Shown in pieces: positions 8,175 to 18,979 of a DNA stretch of 64,000 bases. A program made the position numbers and the translations under genes. The notes below the pieces were generated by a model, which was not told where the DNA came from, did no database searches, and saw only the letters and a program-made list of their open reading frames with translations. Where the stretch lies: assembly GCF_015351245.1 (NCBI RefSeq), contig NZ_JADKSO010000003.1, forward strand, positions 248,001 to 312,000. The letters run 5' to 3'. Source of the stretch: Rathayibacter sp. VKM Ac-2879. GTDB lineage: Bacteria; Actinomycetota; Actinomycetes; Actinomycetales; Microbacteriaceae. Positions within the stretch are counted from its first letter, which is position 1. Each line of letters starts with the position of its first letter.

Positions 8175-9317
8175 TCAGAACAGGGTCGGCTGGCCGACAC
8201 CGGGCAGGGCCGCCGCACGCTCCGGGCCGAGCTCCTCGACGAGGAGACCGTCGCGCTGAAGACCACGGCGCTCGCCTCCGAGGACGCGCAACGTGCCGAG
8301 CGGCTGGTGCGAACCCGCGCCGCCGAGCGCTGACGAGCGCACCGAGCCGGTCGCCGGATCCTCCTCGCCGCGCCGGAGCCGGTGACGACGCATCAGCGGA
8401 CGAATGCGCTCGGACAGCCAGCGACGGTACTCGATCGGCGCGGAGGCGGAACGTCCCGAATACAGGGCGCGATAGCGGTCGACGAGCTCGGGATGCTCGG
8501 CGGCGAGCCATCCGAAGAACCAGTCTTTGACGCCGGGCTTGAGATGTAACGCGGAATACATCACGGTGCTCGCTCCCGCCTCACGGCAGGCGCTCAACGC
8601 CGCGTCGAGGTGGGCCCGGGTGTCGGTGAGGAACGGAAGGATCGGCATGAGGAACACCGAGCACTCGAACCCGGCCTCACGCGCCGCGGTGACCGTCGCG
8701 AGCCGCGCCGCGGCACTCGGCGCCCCCGGCTCGAGGGACCGCTGCAACTCGTCGTCGTAGACGGCGATCGACACTCCGAGGTCGACGGGCACGTGCTCGG
8801 CGGCCTCGGCGAGGAGCGGAAGGTCGCGCCGCAGCAGCGACCCCTTGGTGAGGATCGAAAGCGGGGTGCCCGACGCCGCAAGCGCGGCGATGATGCCCGG
8901 CATGAGCTGGTAGCGCCCCTCGGCACGCTGGTAGGGGTCGGTGTTGGTGCCGAGGGCGACGGGGTGCCGCCCCCAACTGGGGCGGCCCAGCTCTTTTGCC
9001 AGCACGTCGGCCACGTTCACCTTGACCACGATCTGGGAGTCGAAGTCGCGGCCGCCGTCGAACTCGAGGTACTCATGGGTCGGCCGGGCGAAGCAGTAGG
9101 TGCACGCGTGGGTGCATCCGCGCATCGGATTGATGGTCCAGCCGAACGGCATGGACGACGACGAGTGCACCTTGTTCAGTGCGGACTTCGCGAGGATCTC
9201 GTAGAAGGTGATGCCCTCGAACTCGGGGGTGCGCACCGTGCGGACGAGTTCGCTGAGCCGCACGAGCCCGGGCAGCGCCTCCTCGCCCGCTGTGATCGCT
9301 TGACTGCTCCATCTCAT
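8175..9317 (-). CDS. Radical SAM protein of the Rv2578c/SplB-like type
   Basis: A 380-residue protein with the radical SAM iron-sulfur signature CTHACTYC (Cys68, Cys72, Cys75) preceded by NPMRG, the form seen in the Rv2578c family. A SAM-binding segment (LGTNTDPYQRAEGRYQLM) follows near residue 125, and a second-half motif SILTKGSLLRRDLPLL matches the same family. The family is widespread in actinobacteria and distantly related to spore photoproduct lyase; its reaction is not established. It is transcribed alone between mqo and the LuxR-type gene. The start ATG 9317 has no strong ribosome-binding site and could be a few codons off. Confidence 0.85.
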   Translation of the reverse strand: MRWSSQAITAGEEALPGLVRLSELVRTVRTPEFEGITFYEILAKSALNKVHSSSSMPFGWTINPMRGCTHACTYCFARPTHEYLEFDGGRDFDSQIVVKVNVADVLAKELGRPSWGRHPVALGTNTDPYQRAEGRYQLMPGIIAALAASGTPLSILTKGSLLRRDLPLLAEAAEHVPVDLGVSIAVYDDELQRSLEPGAPSAAARLATVTAAREAGFECSVFLMPILPFLTDTRAHLDAALSACREAGASTVMYSALHLKPGVKDWFFGWLAAEHPELVDRYRALYSGRSASAPIEYRRWLSERIRPLMRRHRLRRGEEDPATGSVRSSALGGAGSHQPLGTLRVLGGERRGLQRDGLLVEELGPERAAALPGVGQPTLF

Positions 9318-9461
9318 GAAGAAATGAGAACATACTTTCGATTCCCGGTCAGCCCCCCGGCGCGAGATCTCGAAGATCGCCGGCGTGTCGTCGACGCGCC
9401 CCAGCCGACGGACCTGAGGCGCGAGGCGTCACGCGAGCCTCGCTCCCACGCGCGACCCGGC

Positions 9462-10949
9462 TCAGACGGAAGCGGACAGCGAGAGCGCCTCGGACGTCTC
9501 GTGCACGACACGCTCGGCTATCTCGGGCGAATCGTTGAGCGTCGAGCCGTAGCTCGGCACGAGCGAGCGGATGCGCGGCTCCCACGTCGCCATGCGGTCG
9601 GGGAAGCACTTCCGCACGATGTCGAGCATGATCGGCACCGCCGTGGAGGCACCGGGCGACGCTCCGAGGAGACCCGCGATGCTTCCCTCCGCACCGGTGA
9701 TGACCTCGGTGCCGAACTGCAGCACGCCGCCCTTCTTCTCGTCCTTCTTCATCACCTGCACGCGTTGGCCCGCGGTGATGAGATACCAGTCCTCGGAGCG
9801 AGCGCTGGGGAGGAACTCGCGCAGGGCCTTGAGCTTCTTGGAGCGGCCAGCGAGGACCTCGCCGATCAGGTACTTCATCAGATCGAGGTTGTCGCGCGCC
9901 ACGGCCAGCATCGGGCCGATGTTGTGCGGGCGGATCGACCGCGGCAGGTCGAGCCAGGAGCCGCGCTTGAGGAACTTGGGCGTGAATCCCGCGTACGGCC
10001 CGAAGAGGAGGGACGACTGGCCGTCGACGACGCGGGTGTCGAGGTGCGGCACCGACATCGGAGGCGCACCGACCGCGGCCTTCCCATAGACCTTCGCGTG
10101 GTGCTGCGCCACGACCTCGGGGTTGTCCGTGCGCAGGAACTGGCCAGAGATCGGGAAGCCGCCGAAGCCCTTGATCTCGGGGATGCCCGACTTCTGCAGG
10201 AGGTGCAGCGCTCCGCCGCCGGCCCCGACGAAGACGAAACGGGCCGTGACGCGCTTGGGGGTGCCTCCGACGAGCTGCTTGAGGTCGAGACGCCAGGTGC
10301 CGTCCTTCTGCCGGGTGATGTCGGTCACCTCGTGGCCTGTGTCGAGAGTCCCGCCGTGCGCGACGACGTGGTCGAACAGCTGCCGGGTGAGCGAACCGAA
10401 GTCGACGTCCGTGCCCGCTGGCACCCGCGTCGCCGCGTAGGGCCCGCCGCCAGCAGGGCGTCGCTCCATGAGCAATGGCGCCCACTCGTGGATCATCTTG
10501 ACGCTGTCGGTGAATTCGATGCCGGCGAAGAGCGGCTGGTCTTTCAGCGCCTCGTAGCGCTTGCGCAGGTACTCGACGTTGGCCTCTCCGTGCACGAACG
10601 TCATGTGCGGAGCCGGGTTGATGAAGCTCGACGGCTCTCGGATGTCGCCGGACTCGACGAGGCTCGACCAGAACTGGCGCGAGATCTGGAACTGCTCGTT
10701 GATCTGGATCGCCTTCGCGGGATCGACCGAGCCGTCGGCCGCCTCCGGCATGTAGTTGAGCTCGCAGAGGGCTGAGTGACCGGTGCCGGCATTGTTCCAG
10801 GGATTCGACGATTCCTGCGCGACATCGCCGAGGCGCTCGTAGGCGGCGATCGTCCAATCGGGCTGCAGCTGGGTGAGCAGTGCGCCAAGAGTGGCGCTCA
10901 TGATGCCCCCACCGATGAGGGCGACGTCGACCGGTTCCGAGGAGTTCAC
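9462..10949 (-). CDS. mqo: Malate:quinone oxidoreductase
   Basis: A peripheral membrane flavoenzyme that oxidises malate to oxaloacetate and passes electrons to menaquinone. The FAD-binding motif VALIGGGIMSATLGALL starts near residue 9, followed by ERLGDVAQESSNPWNNAGTG, highly typical of Mqo. Later motifs are FVGAGGGALHLLQKSGIPE and FPISGQFLR, and the C-terminal half includes AGQRVQVMKKD and LLGASPGAST. From GTG 10949 the product is 495 residues, the usual family length. ATG 11012 would add 21 residues that look unrelated. It is monocistronic, with a strong dyad (11043-11069) between its start and the asd stop. Confidence 0.95.
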   Translation of the reverse strand: MNSSEPVDVALIGGGIMSATLGALLTQLQPDWTIAAYERLGDVAQESSNPWNNAGTGHSALCELNYMPEAADGSVDPAKAIQINEQFQISRQFWSSLVESGDIREPSSFINPAPHMTFVHGEANVEYLRKRYEALKDQPLFAGIEFTDSVKMIHEWAPLLMERRPAGGGPYAATRVPAGTDVDFGSLTRQLFDHVVAHGGTLDTGHEVTDITRQKDGTWRLDLKQLVGGTPKRVTARFVFVGAGGGALHLLQKSGIPEIKGFGGFPISGQFLRTDNPEVVAQHHAKVYGKAAVGAPPMSVPHLDTRVVDGQSSLLFGPYAGFTPKFLKRGSWLDLPRSIRPHNIGPMLAVARDNLDLMKYLIGEVLAGRSKKLKALREFLPSARSEDWYLITAGQRVQVMKKDEKKGGVLQFGTEVITGAEGSIAGLLGASPGASTAVPIMLDIVRKCFPDRMATWEPRIRSLVPSYGSTLNDSPEIAERVVHETSEALSLSASV

Positions 10950-11042
10950 GAGAGACGAGTTTACCGTCGCCGTGTGCCGTGCACGCGGGCCAAAGGCCCG
11001 CTCGCCCATCAAATTCGCGGATTTTCCCGCGCGAGCAGGCGG

Positions 11043-11069
11043 GGAGGGGTCGGGAGCGCCGACCCCTCC
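11043..11069. terminator. Hairpin between asd and mqo
   Basis: A perfect 11-bp stem GGAGGGGTCGG / CCGACCCCTCC with a 5-nt loop (GAGCG) lies seven bases beyond the asd stop codon at 11076. It is well placed to end transcription of the lysC-asd unit before mqo on the same strand. There is no U-run after it on either strand, so intrinsic termination is plausible but unproven. Confidence 0.5.
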
Positions 11070-11075
11070 GTGCCG

Positions 11076-12209
<1,134 letters not shown>

Positions 12210-12216
12210 TTAAGGG

Positions 12217-13494
12217 TCAGCGTCCGGTACCGGCGTAGACGACGGCCTCGTCCTCGCCGTCGAGCCCGAACGCGGTGTGCACGACGCGCAGGGCCTCGTT
12301 CACGGTGTCGGCGCGAGTCACGACCGAGATGCGGATCTCGCTCGTCGAGATCATCTCGATGTTGATGCCCGCCTCGTAGAGGGATCGGAAGAGCTTCGCC
12401 GAGACTCCCGCGTTGGTGCGCATCCCGGCGCCGACCAGAGCGAGCTTCGCGATCTGGTCGTCGTACTGCAGCGATTCGAAGCCCACCGCCTCTTTTTCGG
12501 CGTTGAGCGCCATGAGGACGGTCTGACCATCGGCCTTGGGCAGGGTGAACGAGATGTCGGTACGACCCGTGGCGGCCGCCGAGACGTTCTGCACGATCAT
12601 GTCGATGTTCGAGCCGGTCTTGGCGACCACGGTGAAGATCTGTGCGGCCTTGCCCGGGGTGTCCGGCACCCCGACGATCGTGATCTTCGCCTCGTTCAGG
12701 TCGGCGGCGACTCCGGCGATGATCGGCTCTTCCACGGATTGTCCATTCTGATCGGTGTCGCGTGCGTTGTAGACGATGGTGCCCTCGTTGGGGCTGAAGG
12801 AGGAGCGCACATGCAGCGTGACCCCGTGCCTCCGGGCGAACTCGACCGCTCGGATGTGCAGGACCTTCGCGCCGGCAGCGGCGAGCTCGAGCATCTCCTC
12901 GCTCGACACGCGGTCGAGCTTGCGGGCGCGTTTGACCACGCGCGGGTCGGCGGTGAACACGCCGTCGACATCGGTGTAGATCTCGCAGGTGTCGGCGCCG
13001 AGGCCCGCGGCGAGCGCGACGGCCGTGGTGTCGGAGCCACCCCGACCGAGGGTCGTGATGTCCTTCGTGTCGCGGTTGAAGCCCTGGAACCCGGCGACGA
13101 TGACGATGGCGTTCTCGTCGAGCGCCTCCCGGAGGCGGACGGGGGTGATGTCGACGATGCGCGCGGCGCCGTGCTGCGCATCGGTGATCATGCCGGCCTG
13201 ACTGCCGGTGAAGGAGCGGGCGTCGAAGCCCATGCTCTTGATCGCCATCGCCAGCAGCGCCATCGAGATGCGCTCACCCGAGGAGAGCAGCATGTCGAGC
13301 TCGCGAGGGGCGGGGATCGGCGTGACCTCGTGGGCGAGTTCGAGCAGATCGTCGGTCGTGTCGCCCATCGCGGAGACGGCGACGACGACGTCGTTGCCCG
13401 CCTGCTTCGTGGCGACGATGCGCTTCGCGACCCGCTTGATGCTCTCTGCGTCGGCGACGGAGGATCCCCCGAACTTCTGGACGATCAGGCTCAC
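12217..13494 (-). CDS. lysC: Aspartate kinase
   Basis: A 425-residue enzyme that phosphorylates aspartate with ATP. The N-terminus VQKFGGSSVADAESIKRVA is the kinase signature, and FQGFNRDTKDITTLGRGGSDTTAVALA plus TDVDGVFTADPR complete the active site. The C-terminal third carries two ACT domains (from about residue 265), the allosteric lysine/threonine sites. As in other actinobacteria, an internal start may also yield a separate beta subunit, but I cannot assign one here. The start is GTG 13494, with CGGGAG six bases upstream; the open frame continues upstream into recR and that part is not protein-like. It is co-oriented with asd and recR. Confidence 0.95.
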   Translation of the reverse strand: MSLIVQKFGGSSVADAESIKRVAKRIVATKQAGNDVVVAVSAMGDTTDDLLELAHEVTPIPAPRELDMLLSSGERISMALLAMAIKSMGFDARSFTGSQAGMITDAQHGAARIVDITPVRLREALDENAIVIVAGFQGFNRDTKDITTLGRGGSDTTAVALAAGLGADTCEIYTDVDGVFTADPRVVKRARKLDRVSSEEMLELAAAGAKVLHIRAVEFARRHGVTLHVRSSFSPNEGTIVYNARDTDQNGQSVEEPIIAGVAADLNEAKITIVGVPDTPGKAAQIFTVVAKTGSNIDMIVQNVSAAATGRTDISFTLPKADGQTVLMALNAEKEAVGFESLQYDDQIAKLALVGAGMRTNAGVSAKLFRSLYEAGINIEMISTSEIRISVVTRADTVNEALRVVHTAFGLDGEDEAVVYAGTGR

Positions 13495-13586
13495 GCGGTA
13501 CTCCCGGGTCGGTGGCGAGGCCGCCGTCGCGACCCGACGGGCGAGTCTACCCGCGGGCGCATACTGACACGGCCATGTGACACTGC

Positions 13587-14186
13587 TCAGTTCTCGACCA
13601 GCCGCCGGCCCTCGAAGGCGCGGCCGAGGGTGATCTCGTCGGCGTACTCGAGGTCGCCTCCGACCGGGAGACCGGAGGCGAGGCGGGTGATGCGGATGCC
13701 GAGGGTGCTGAGCATCCGCGAGAGGTAGGTGGCGGTCGCCTCGCCCTCGAGGTTGGGGTCGGTCGCGATGATGACCTCCTGCACCTCGCCATCGGCGAGT
13801 CGCTGGAGGAGCTGGCGGATCCGTAGCTGGTCGGGGCCGATGCCGTCGATCGGGCTGATCGCGCCTCCGAGCACGTGATAGAGGCCACGGAACTCTCGGG
13901 TGCGCTCGATCGCGGGAACGTCCTTCGCCTCCTCGACCACACAGATGACGGTGCGGCTGCGACGCGTGTCGCGACAGATGCCGCACGTCGCCTCCTCGGC
14001 CACGTTTCCGCAGATGTCGCAGAAATGCACCCGGCCGCGGAGTTCGAGCAGGATCTCGGCGAGGCGCGTCACGTCGAAGGTCTCGGTCTGGAGGATGTGG
14101 AACGCGATGCGCTGGGCCGACTTCGGCCCGATGCCGGGGAGCCGGCCGAGCTCGTCGATCAGCTCCTGGACGATGCCTTCGTACAC
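13587..14186 (-). CDS. recR: Recombination mediator protein RecR
   Basis: A 199-residue protein that works with RecF/RecO to load RecA at single-stranded gaps. The N-terminal helix-hairpin-helix is [22 protein letters not shown]4 zinc finger ([16 protein letters not shown]) is near residues 55-70, and a Toprim domain ([16 protein letters not shown] to [17 protein letters not shown]) follows. Length is normal. GTG 14186 has AGGAGG eight bases upstream. It directly follows dnaX (64 bp), the conserved dnaX-recR arrangement in bacteria. Confidence 0.96.
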   Translation of the reverse strand: MYEGIVQELIDELGRLPGIGPKSAQRIAFHILQTETFDVTRLAEILLELRGRVHFCDICGNVAEEATCGICRDTRRSRTVICVVEEAKDVPAIERTREFRGLYHVLGGAISPIDGIGPDQLRIRQLLQRLADGEVQEVIIATDPNLEGEATATYLSRMLSTLGIRITRLASGLPVGGDLEYADEITLGRAFEGRRLVEN

Positions 14187-14250
14187 GGGGTCGCCTCCTC
14201 TCTCGTGGGGCGGGTGGAAAGCCTGGGGCGAGCGGCCCCGCGCAGGCGCG

Positions 14251-16374
14251 TCATGCGCCGGTCACGCGAGGACCCCGCGGGGTATGCGGCTGCTCCTCGA
14301 TGAACTGGGCGCCGAGGATCTCGCGGACGACGGCCTCGCCGTAGCGCTGCCGTCCGTCGGCGGTGGCCGCCCGGGTGGTGCGCGTGACGGGGCGCGTGGG
14401 CGCCGCGGGGCGCTGCGGGGCGGGAGTGGTCTCGGCCTGTTCCGCCGTGATCGGCTTGCCGGGAGGCGCGACCGTCGCCCAGGCGTCGGGCATCGGCGGC
14501 TCCACGGGAGGCATGTCGTCTTCCGGCGGCTCCTCATCGAAGGGAGGCACATCGTCGGCGACGGGTGTGGCCTGAGCCGCCGGGGCCGGCGCGGCGGGGG
14601 ACGACTCGGGGGCGGGGTCGGCCGGGATCGCGACCGTCGCCCATCCGCCGCCCGAGGCATCGGCCACCGGGGCGACCGGCGCGGGCGCGGCGGGAGTCGC
14701 CTCGGCAGCGGCGCGCTCCGCCTCCGGCGCCGCCGCGGGCGGCTCGACGCGGGCGATGTACTTGACACGGAGGCCGAGCACCTGCTGGATCGCCTGCCGG
14801 AGGTATTCGCTGACGCCCGGCTGGCCCGCGGTCCCGGGCATCTTGAACGACTCGACGTCGTTCTGGCTGGGGAACGAGAGTGTGAGGACGTCGTCTTTGA
14901 GCGCCCTGACCTGCGCGGTGTACGCGACGAGCCAGGCCGTCATCTTGGCCTTCTGCACGACCTCGAGGATCTCGGGCCAGGTGTCCTTCATCCGCTGGAG
15001 CGTGACCGCGGGCTCGGAGTCGATGGGCGCCTCCGAGTCGGGCTCCGACGACTCGGGTTCCGACGACTCGGGCTCCTTCTGAGCGGACGGCTCGGGTGCT
15101 GTCGGGGCGGACGATGCGCGGGAGGCGGTCACGGGCGCCTCCGTGCGCGGGGCGGCGGCGATCGATTCTGGGACGGAGCCGGGCATCGCCGCAGGGGAGG
15201 GTCGATGCGGCACGGCGGGAGGGGCGGCACGACGCGGGTCTTCGGCGTCCGCCGCAGGAGCGATCGTGCCACCCGAGCCCCGAACGAGAGTGCGCGCGAT
15301 CATGAGCTCGAGGTGCAGCCGCGGAGACGTCGCGCCCGTCATCTCGGTCAACGCCTCGTTGACGATGTCGGCGACGCGCGAAAGCTCGGCGAGGCCGAGC
15401 GCGCGTGACTGACCGGCCATGCGATCGAGCTCGTCCTGCGAGACGCCACGGAGGACCGAGGAGGCAGCGCCTCCGGTCGCCGCGACGACGATGAGGTCGC
15501 GGAGACGTTCGAGCAGGTCCTCGACGAAGCGCCGCGGGTCTTGCCCGGTCTGGATGACACGGTCGACGGCGCCGAACGCCTCGGCCGAATCGTGCTCGGC
15601 GAGGGCGTCGACCACCTCGTCGAGGAGGGCGCCGTGGGTGTAGCCGAGCAGCGCGACGGCACGCTCGTACTCGACCGAGGTGCCGTCCGATCCGGCCATG
15701 AGCTGGTCGAGGAGGGAGAGGGTGTCCCGCACGGAACCGCCACCCGCGCGCACCACGAGCGGCAGCACGCCGGGGGCGACATGCACTCCCTCGCGCTCGC
15801 ACAGCTCCTGCGTATAGTCGAGCATCTGCGCAGGCGGGACGAGGCGGAACGGGTAGTGGTGGGTGCGCGAACGGATCGTGCCGATGACCTTGTCGGGCTC
15901 GGTCGTCGCGAAGATGAACTTCACGTGCTCCGGAGGCTCTTCGACGATCTTCAGCAGAGCGTTGAAGCCCTGCGGGGTCACCATGTGCGCCTCGTCGAGA
16001 ATGAAGATCTTGAACCGATCGCGGGCCGGCGCGAAGATGGCGCGCTCGCGGAGGTCGCGCGCGTCGTCGACTCCGTTGTGGCTCGCCGCGTCGATCTCGA
16101 CGACATCGAGGGAGCCCTGGCCGTCGCGGCTGAGCTCGACGCAGCTGTCGCAGACGCCGCACGGGGTGTCGGTGGGGCCGGCTGCACAGTTGAGGCAGCG
16201 GGCGAGGATGCGAGCCGAGGTGGTCTTGCCACAGCCGCGCGGGCCGCTGAAGAGGTAGGCGTGGTTGACGCGGTTGGTGCGCAGGGCCGTCATGAGCGGA
16301 TCGGTCACCTGCGACTGGCCGATCATCTCGGCGAAAGTCTCGGGCCGGTATCGGCGATACAGGGCTGCTACCAC
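14251..16374 (-). CDS. dnaX: DNA polymerase III subunit gamma/tau
   Basis: A 707-residue clamp-loader ATPase. It starts [20 protein letters not shown], with the P-loop [19 protein letters not shown] zinc module of four cysteines spans [19 protein letters not shown], and the Walker B is ILDEAHM. Domain III follows to about residue 365. The rest is a Pro/Ala/Glu-rich tail containing repeated [12 protein letters not shown]-like acidic segments and a short conserved block ([19 protein letters not shown]), the tau-type region. The frame is open upstream to 16638, but that part is antisense to mobA. GTG 16374 (VVAALYRR) matches family starts. I see no slippery frameshift heptamer. Confidence 0.94.
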   Translation of the reverse strand: MVAALYRRYRPETFAEMIGQSQVTDPLMTALRTNRVNHAYLFSGPRGCGKTTSARILARCLNCAAGPTDTPCGVCDSCVELSRDGQGSLDVVEIDAASHNGVDDARDLRERAIFAPARDRFKIFILDEAHMVTPQGFNALLKIVEEPPEHVKFIFATTEPDKVIGTIRSRTHHYPFRLVPPAQMLDYTQELCEREGVHVAPGVLPLVVRAGGGSVRDTLSLLDQLMAGSDGTSVEYERAVALLGYTHGALLDEVVDALAEHDSAEAFGAVDRVIQTGQDPRRFVEDLLERLRDLIVVAATGGAASSVLRGVSQDELDRMAGQSRALGLAELSRVADIVNEALTEMTGATSPRLHLELMIARTLVRGSGGTIAPAADAEDPRRAAPPAVPHRPSPAAMPGSVPESIAAAPRTEAPVTASRASSAPTAPEPSAQKEPESSEPESSEPDSEAPIDSEPAVTLQRMKDTWPEILEVVQKAKMTAWLVAYTAQVRALKDDVLTLSFPSQNDVESFKMPGTAGQPGVSEYLRQAIQQVLGLRVKYIARVEPPAAAPEAERAAAEATPAAPAPVAPVADASGGGWATVAIPADPAPESSPAAPAPAAQATPVADDVPPFDEEPPEDDMPPVEPPMPDAWATVAPPGKPITAEQAETTPAPQRPAAPTRPVTRTTRAATADGRQRYGEAVVREILGAQFIEEQPHTPRGPRVTGA

Positions 16375-16448
16375 CCGTACAGAGTAGCCGCGACCTCCGA
16401 CACCGGCCGGTGGGCGCGGAGACCCGGCGCTCCCGTAGCCTCGGAGCC

Positions 16449-17438
16449 GTGACCCCACCCGCTTTCGACGCCATCGTGCTGGCCGGCGGGCGCGGCGAGC
16501 GCCTCGGCGGGGCCGACAAGCCGCTGCTCGAGCATCGCGGATCCACGCTGCTCGCCCACGCGCTCGGGGCGGTCTCCGGCGCTCGACGCCTCGTCGTCGT
16601 GGGTCCGACGACGCTCGCCCGCCACGTCGGCCCGGCACTCCTCGTGCGCGAGGAGCCGACGTTCGGCGGTCCCGTCGCCGGTCTCGCCGCCGCGCTCCCC
16701 CTGCTCGGGGAGTCGCCGGACCCGGACTGGGTCATCGTCATCGCCGCGGACCTCGTCGATCCCGCTCCTGCCGTCGAGCGCCTGCTGTCGGCCGCGCAGG
16801 AGGCGCGACCGGCGATCGCCTCGCTGGTCGCGATCGACGGCGACGGGCATCCGCAGCTACTGCTGGGCGTGCACCGTCGGAGCGCGCTGCTCGCCGCGGC
16901 GGCACGACTGGGCACAGCGGCGCACGGTGCCTCCGTGCGCACTCTGCTCGCCGGGCTCACCACGCACCAGGTCGCCGTGCCCGCGGGCTCGACCGCCGAT
17001 GTGGACGACCTGGCCGACGCCCTCCGACACGGAATCGACGTGCGGACGTCCACGACTCAGACTGGGGTGGTGGACGAGACGACGAGCGCCCCCTCCGACC
17101 GCGAGCCCGGCGAGGACCTGGCGCCCCGGGACGACCACGGACCCCGCACGGGCACCGAGCCCCTCACAGACACCGAGCCCCTCACAGACACCGAGGCGAT
17201 CCTCGCCGCGTGGTGGGCGGAGCTCTCCGCCGCGCTCGGACTCGGCGCCGTACCGACCGACAAGGACACCCTGCTCGCCCTCGCCGGGGAGGCGGCGCGC
17301 GGGGTCGTCCGGCCAGCCGCCCCCCTGACGACCTTCCTGGCCGGCTACGCCGCCGGCCTCCGCGGAGGCGACCGTGCCGCGCTCGAGCAGGCGCTGGCCG
17401 CCGCCTCCGAGGCGATCCAGGATCGCTCCCGCGGCTGA
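16449..17438 (+). CDS. mobA: Molybdenum cofactor guanylyltransferase (MobA-like) fused to a DUF6457-type domain
   Basis: A 329-residue two-part protein. The first 195 residues are a MobA nucleotidyltransferase: IVLAGGRGERLGGADKPLLEHRG binds GTP, and FGGPVAGLAAAL and VIVIAADLVDP are the later family motifs. It would attach GMP to molybdopterin. After a hydrophilic linker (196-255), the C-terminal 75 residues (AILAAWWAELSAALGLG onward) look like the small helical DUF6457 domain that also occurs alone beside molybdenum genes. The linker contains an exact 18-bp tandem duplication (17153-17188). GTG 16449 is the start used, with a weak CGGAG just upstream. It is divergent from dnaX and 99 bp before moeA. 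Confidence 0.85.
   Translation: MTPPAFDAIVLAGGRGERLGGADKPLLEHRGSTLLAHALGAVSGARRLVVVGPTTLARHVGPALLVREEPTFGGPVAGLAAALPLLGESPDPDWVIVIAADLVDPAPAVERLLSAAQEARPAIASLVAIDGDGHPQLLLGVHRRSALLAAAARLGTAAHGASVRTLLAGLTTHQVAVPAGSTADVDDLADALRHGIDVRTSTTQTGVVDETTSAPSDREPGEDLAPRDDHGPRTGTEPLTDTEPLTDTEAILAAWWAELSAALGLGAVPTDKDTLLALAGEAARGVVRPAAPLTTFLAGYAAGLRGGDRAALEQALAAASEAIQDRSRG
17153..17195 (+). repeat. 18-bp tandem duplication inside the mobA linker
   Basis: Two exact copies of CACCGAGCCCCTCACAGA lie head to tail (17153-17170 and 17171-17188), followed by a partial third (CACCGAG). They encode TEPLTD twice. The unit is a multiple of three, so the frame is kept and the linker is simply lengthened; it looks like a recent slippage event in a disordered segment. 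Confidence 0.9.
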
Positions 17439-17537
17439 CGTGACCAGAGGACCGACTCGGTGGCGGCCTCGGCTCGGGGACTCGTCTGGAGCAGGGCATC
17501 GCCGGCAGCGGCCCTCCGCGCGCAGCAGAATGGACGG

Positions 17538-18653
17538 ATGAGCACGCCGACCGACTGGGACAGCGCGCGGGCGATCATCGCTGCGGCGACCGCGCGGCAG
17601 CAGCCCTCTCTCGTGCCGCTCGCCGAGGCGGAGACACACGTCACGGTCGACGCCCTCCTCGCGCCACGCCCCCTCCCCCACTACGACTCCTCCGCCATGG
17701 ACGGCTGGGCGGTGCGGGGCGCCGGACCTTGGACGCTCGGCGACGGCACCGCGGTGCCCATCGTCACGGGCGGTCCGGTTCCCGCCTGGTGCGACGCGGT
17801 CCTCCCGACCGAGCACGCCGTGCGGAACGGCGATGTCCTCTCGACCGCGTACTCGCTGCCTGCGGGACGCCACGTGCGCCGGGCCGGGGACGAGGCTCCA
17901 GCGGGGACCGTGCTCATCGACGCCGGGACGCGGCTCCGCCCACCTCACCTGGCTCTCCTCGCGGTCGCCGGGTTCGACGCGGTCACCGCTCGCCCGACGC
18001 CGTCTGTGGCGCTCGTCTTCACAGGCGACGAGATCGATGCCGAAGGGATGCCGAGCCGGGGCCGCGTCCGCGACGCCTTCAGCCCTCTCCTGCCACCCCT
18101 CGTCGAGCGGTGCGGCGGGACAGTCGAGGCGACGGCTCGGCTGGGCGACGACGAGGAGGCGATCGCCTCCGCGCTGCTCGCAGGCTCGGCGCCGATCCGT
18201 ATGACGACGGGCGGCACCGGGTGGTCACGAGCAGATGCGGTGCGTCGCGCGCTCGGCCTCATCGGCGCGACGCTGCTTGTCGATGGCGTCTCGATGCGAC
18301 CAGGCCACCCCACGCTGATCGCGACCCTGCCCGACGGCCCTCTCGTGATCGCCCTCCCCGGCAATCCGCTCGCGGCATTCCTCGCGGCGCTCTCGTTCCT
18401 CCCGCCGGCGCTCGATGCCGCGTCGGGTGCGTGCCCCGTGCCGCTGCGCCGCGGCGTGCTCGGCGAGGCGCTCGGTCGGCCGGGCTCGACCACGCTCGTC
18501 CCGGTCGTCGAGGAGGACGGAACCTGGCGGGCCGTGCACGGCATCCGCTCGCATATGCTCTCGGGCCTCACGGCGGCGGAGGCGGTCGCGGTCGTTCCCG
18601 GAGCGGGCGCCGCGCTCGGCGACTCCGTACGACTGCTGCGCCTCCCCTGGTGA
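17538..18653 (+). CDS. moeA: Molybdopterin molybdotransferase
   Basis: A 371-residue MoeA-type enzyme that inserts molybdate into adenylated molybdopterin. The N-terminal part has PLPHYDSSAMDGWAVRG, the classic MoeA signature, followed by PAGRHVRRAGDEAP. The MoCF-biosynthesis core is seen in VALVFTGDEID and MTTGGTGWSRADAVRRAL. The segment PLVIALPGNPLAAFLA leads into the C-terminal domain. ATG 17538 is preferred over the upstream in-frame ATG 17460 because the protein-like sequence begins there. It is co-oriented with mobA. Only broken remnants of a molybdoenzyme follow it, so its present client must be elsewhere in the genome. Confidence 0.92.
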   Translation: MSTPTDWDSARAIIAAATARQQPSLVPLAEAETHVTVDALLAPRPLPHYDSSAMDGWAVRGAGPWTLGDGTAVPIVTGGPVPAWCDAVLPTEHAVRNGDVLSTAYSLPAGRHVRRAGDEAPAGTVLIDAGTRLRPPHLALLAVAGFDAVTARPTPSVALVFTGDEIDAEGMPSRGRVRDAFSPLLPPLVERCGGTVEATARLGDDEEAIASALLAGSAPIRMTTGGTGWSRADAVRRALGLIGATLLVDGVSMRPGHPTLIATLPDGPLVIALPGNPLAAFLAALSFLPPALDAASGACPVPLRRGVLGEALGRPGSTTLVPVVEEDGTWRAVHGIRSHMLSGLTAAEAVAVVPGAGAALGDSVRLLRLPW

Positions 18654-18686
18654 GAACCGGGGCGAGGCGAGCCGCGGTCCCCGTCC

Positions 18687-18875
18687 TCAGGCAGCCGGCT
18701 CGAGCCGCACGACGACCGACATCGAGGTAGGGCTAGCCCTGATCGCAGCGGTCGAGTCCAACGGCACCAGCACGTTCGTCTCGGGAGGGTAGGCGGCAGC
18801 GCACCCGCGCGGGGTGTCGTAGGCGACGACGCGGAACGCCTCCGCCCGCCGTTCGACCCCGTCTTCCCCCGAGTC
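18687..18875 (-). pseudogene. Remnant of an FdhF/YdeP-type molybdopterin oxidoreductase (C-terminal end only)
   Basis: The minus-strand frame reads DGVERRAEAFRVVAYDTPRG, then CAAAYPPETNVLVPLDS and SMSVVVRLEPAA before its stop. This closely resembles the extreme C-terminus of the FdhF/YdeP family of formate-dehydrogenase-like oxidoreductases, which are normally over 700 residues. Nothing upstream in this frame continues the homology: within about 40 bases the sequence becomes the 3' end of a second gene on the other strand. I read it as a deletion scar. Recognition is from memory of the family, not a search. Confidence 0.6.
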
Positions 18876-18904
18876 CGACGACGACCCGTGCCCGGCCGTC
18901 ACGC

Positions 18905-18979
18905 ATCGCGCGGATGGTGGGCTTCCGTCGCGGCTCCGGCTTCAACCTCTACTCCGGCGAGGCCCGCCTGCTCCCCTGA
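18905..18979 (+). pseudogene. Remnant of FdhD (C-terminal end only)
   Basis: The plus-strand frame reads MVGFRRGSGFNLYSGEARLLP and then TGA at 18977-18979. FdhD, the sulfurtransferase that activates formate dehydrogenases, ends in a closely similar ...LVGFxRGxxFNxYSG... stretch. The rest of the gene is absent. Together with the fdhF remnant on the opposite strand it implies that a divergent fdhF-fdhD pair lost both 5' halves and the shared promoter in one deletion between about 18865 and 18908. Confidence 0.6.

Noticed and set aside
13495-13986. Long N-terminal extension of aspartate kinase
   Set aside because: The frame stays open through recR, but the sequence is Arg/Pro/His-rich and not protein-like; GTG 13494 has a good ribosome-binding site and begins the family consensus.
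14251-16374. Programmed frameshift in dnaX producing a separate gamma subunit
   Set aside because: No A- or T-rich slippery heptamer with downstream stem was found in this GC-rich gene; it should yield a single tau-like product.
16375-16638. N-terminal extension of DnaX
   Set aside because: It lies antisense to mobA and lacks any family similarity; known DnaX proteins start at ALYRRYRP.
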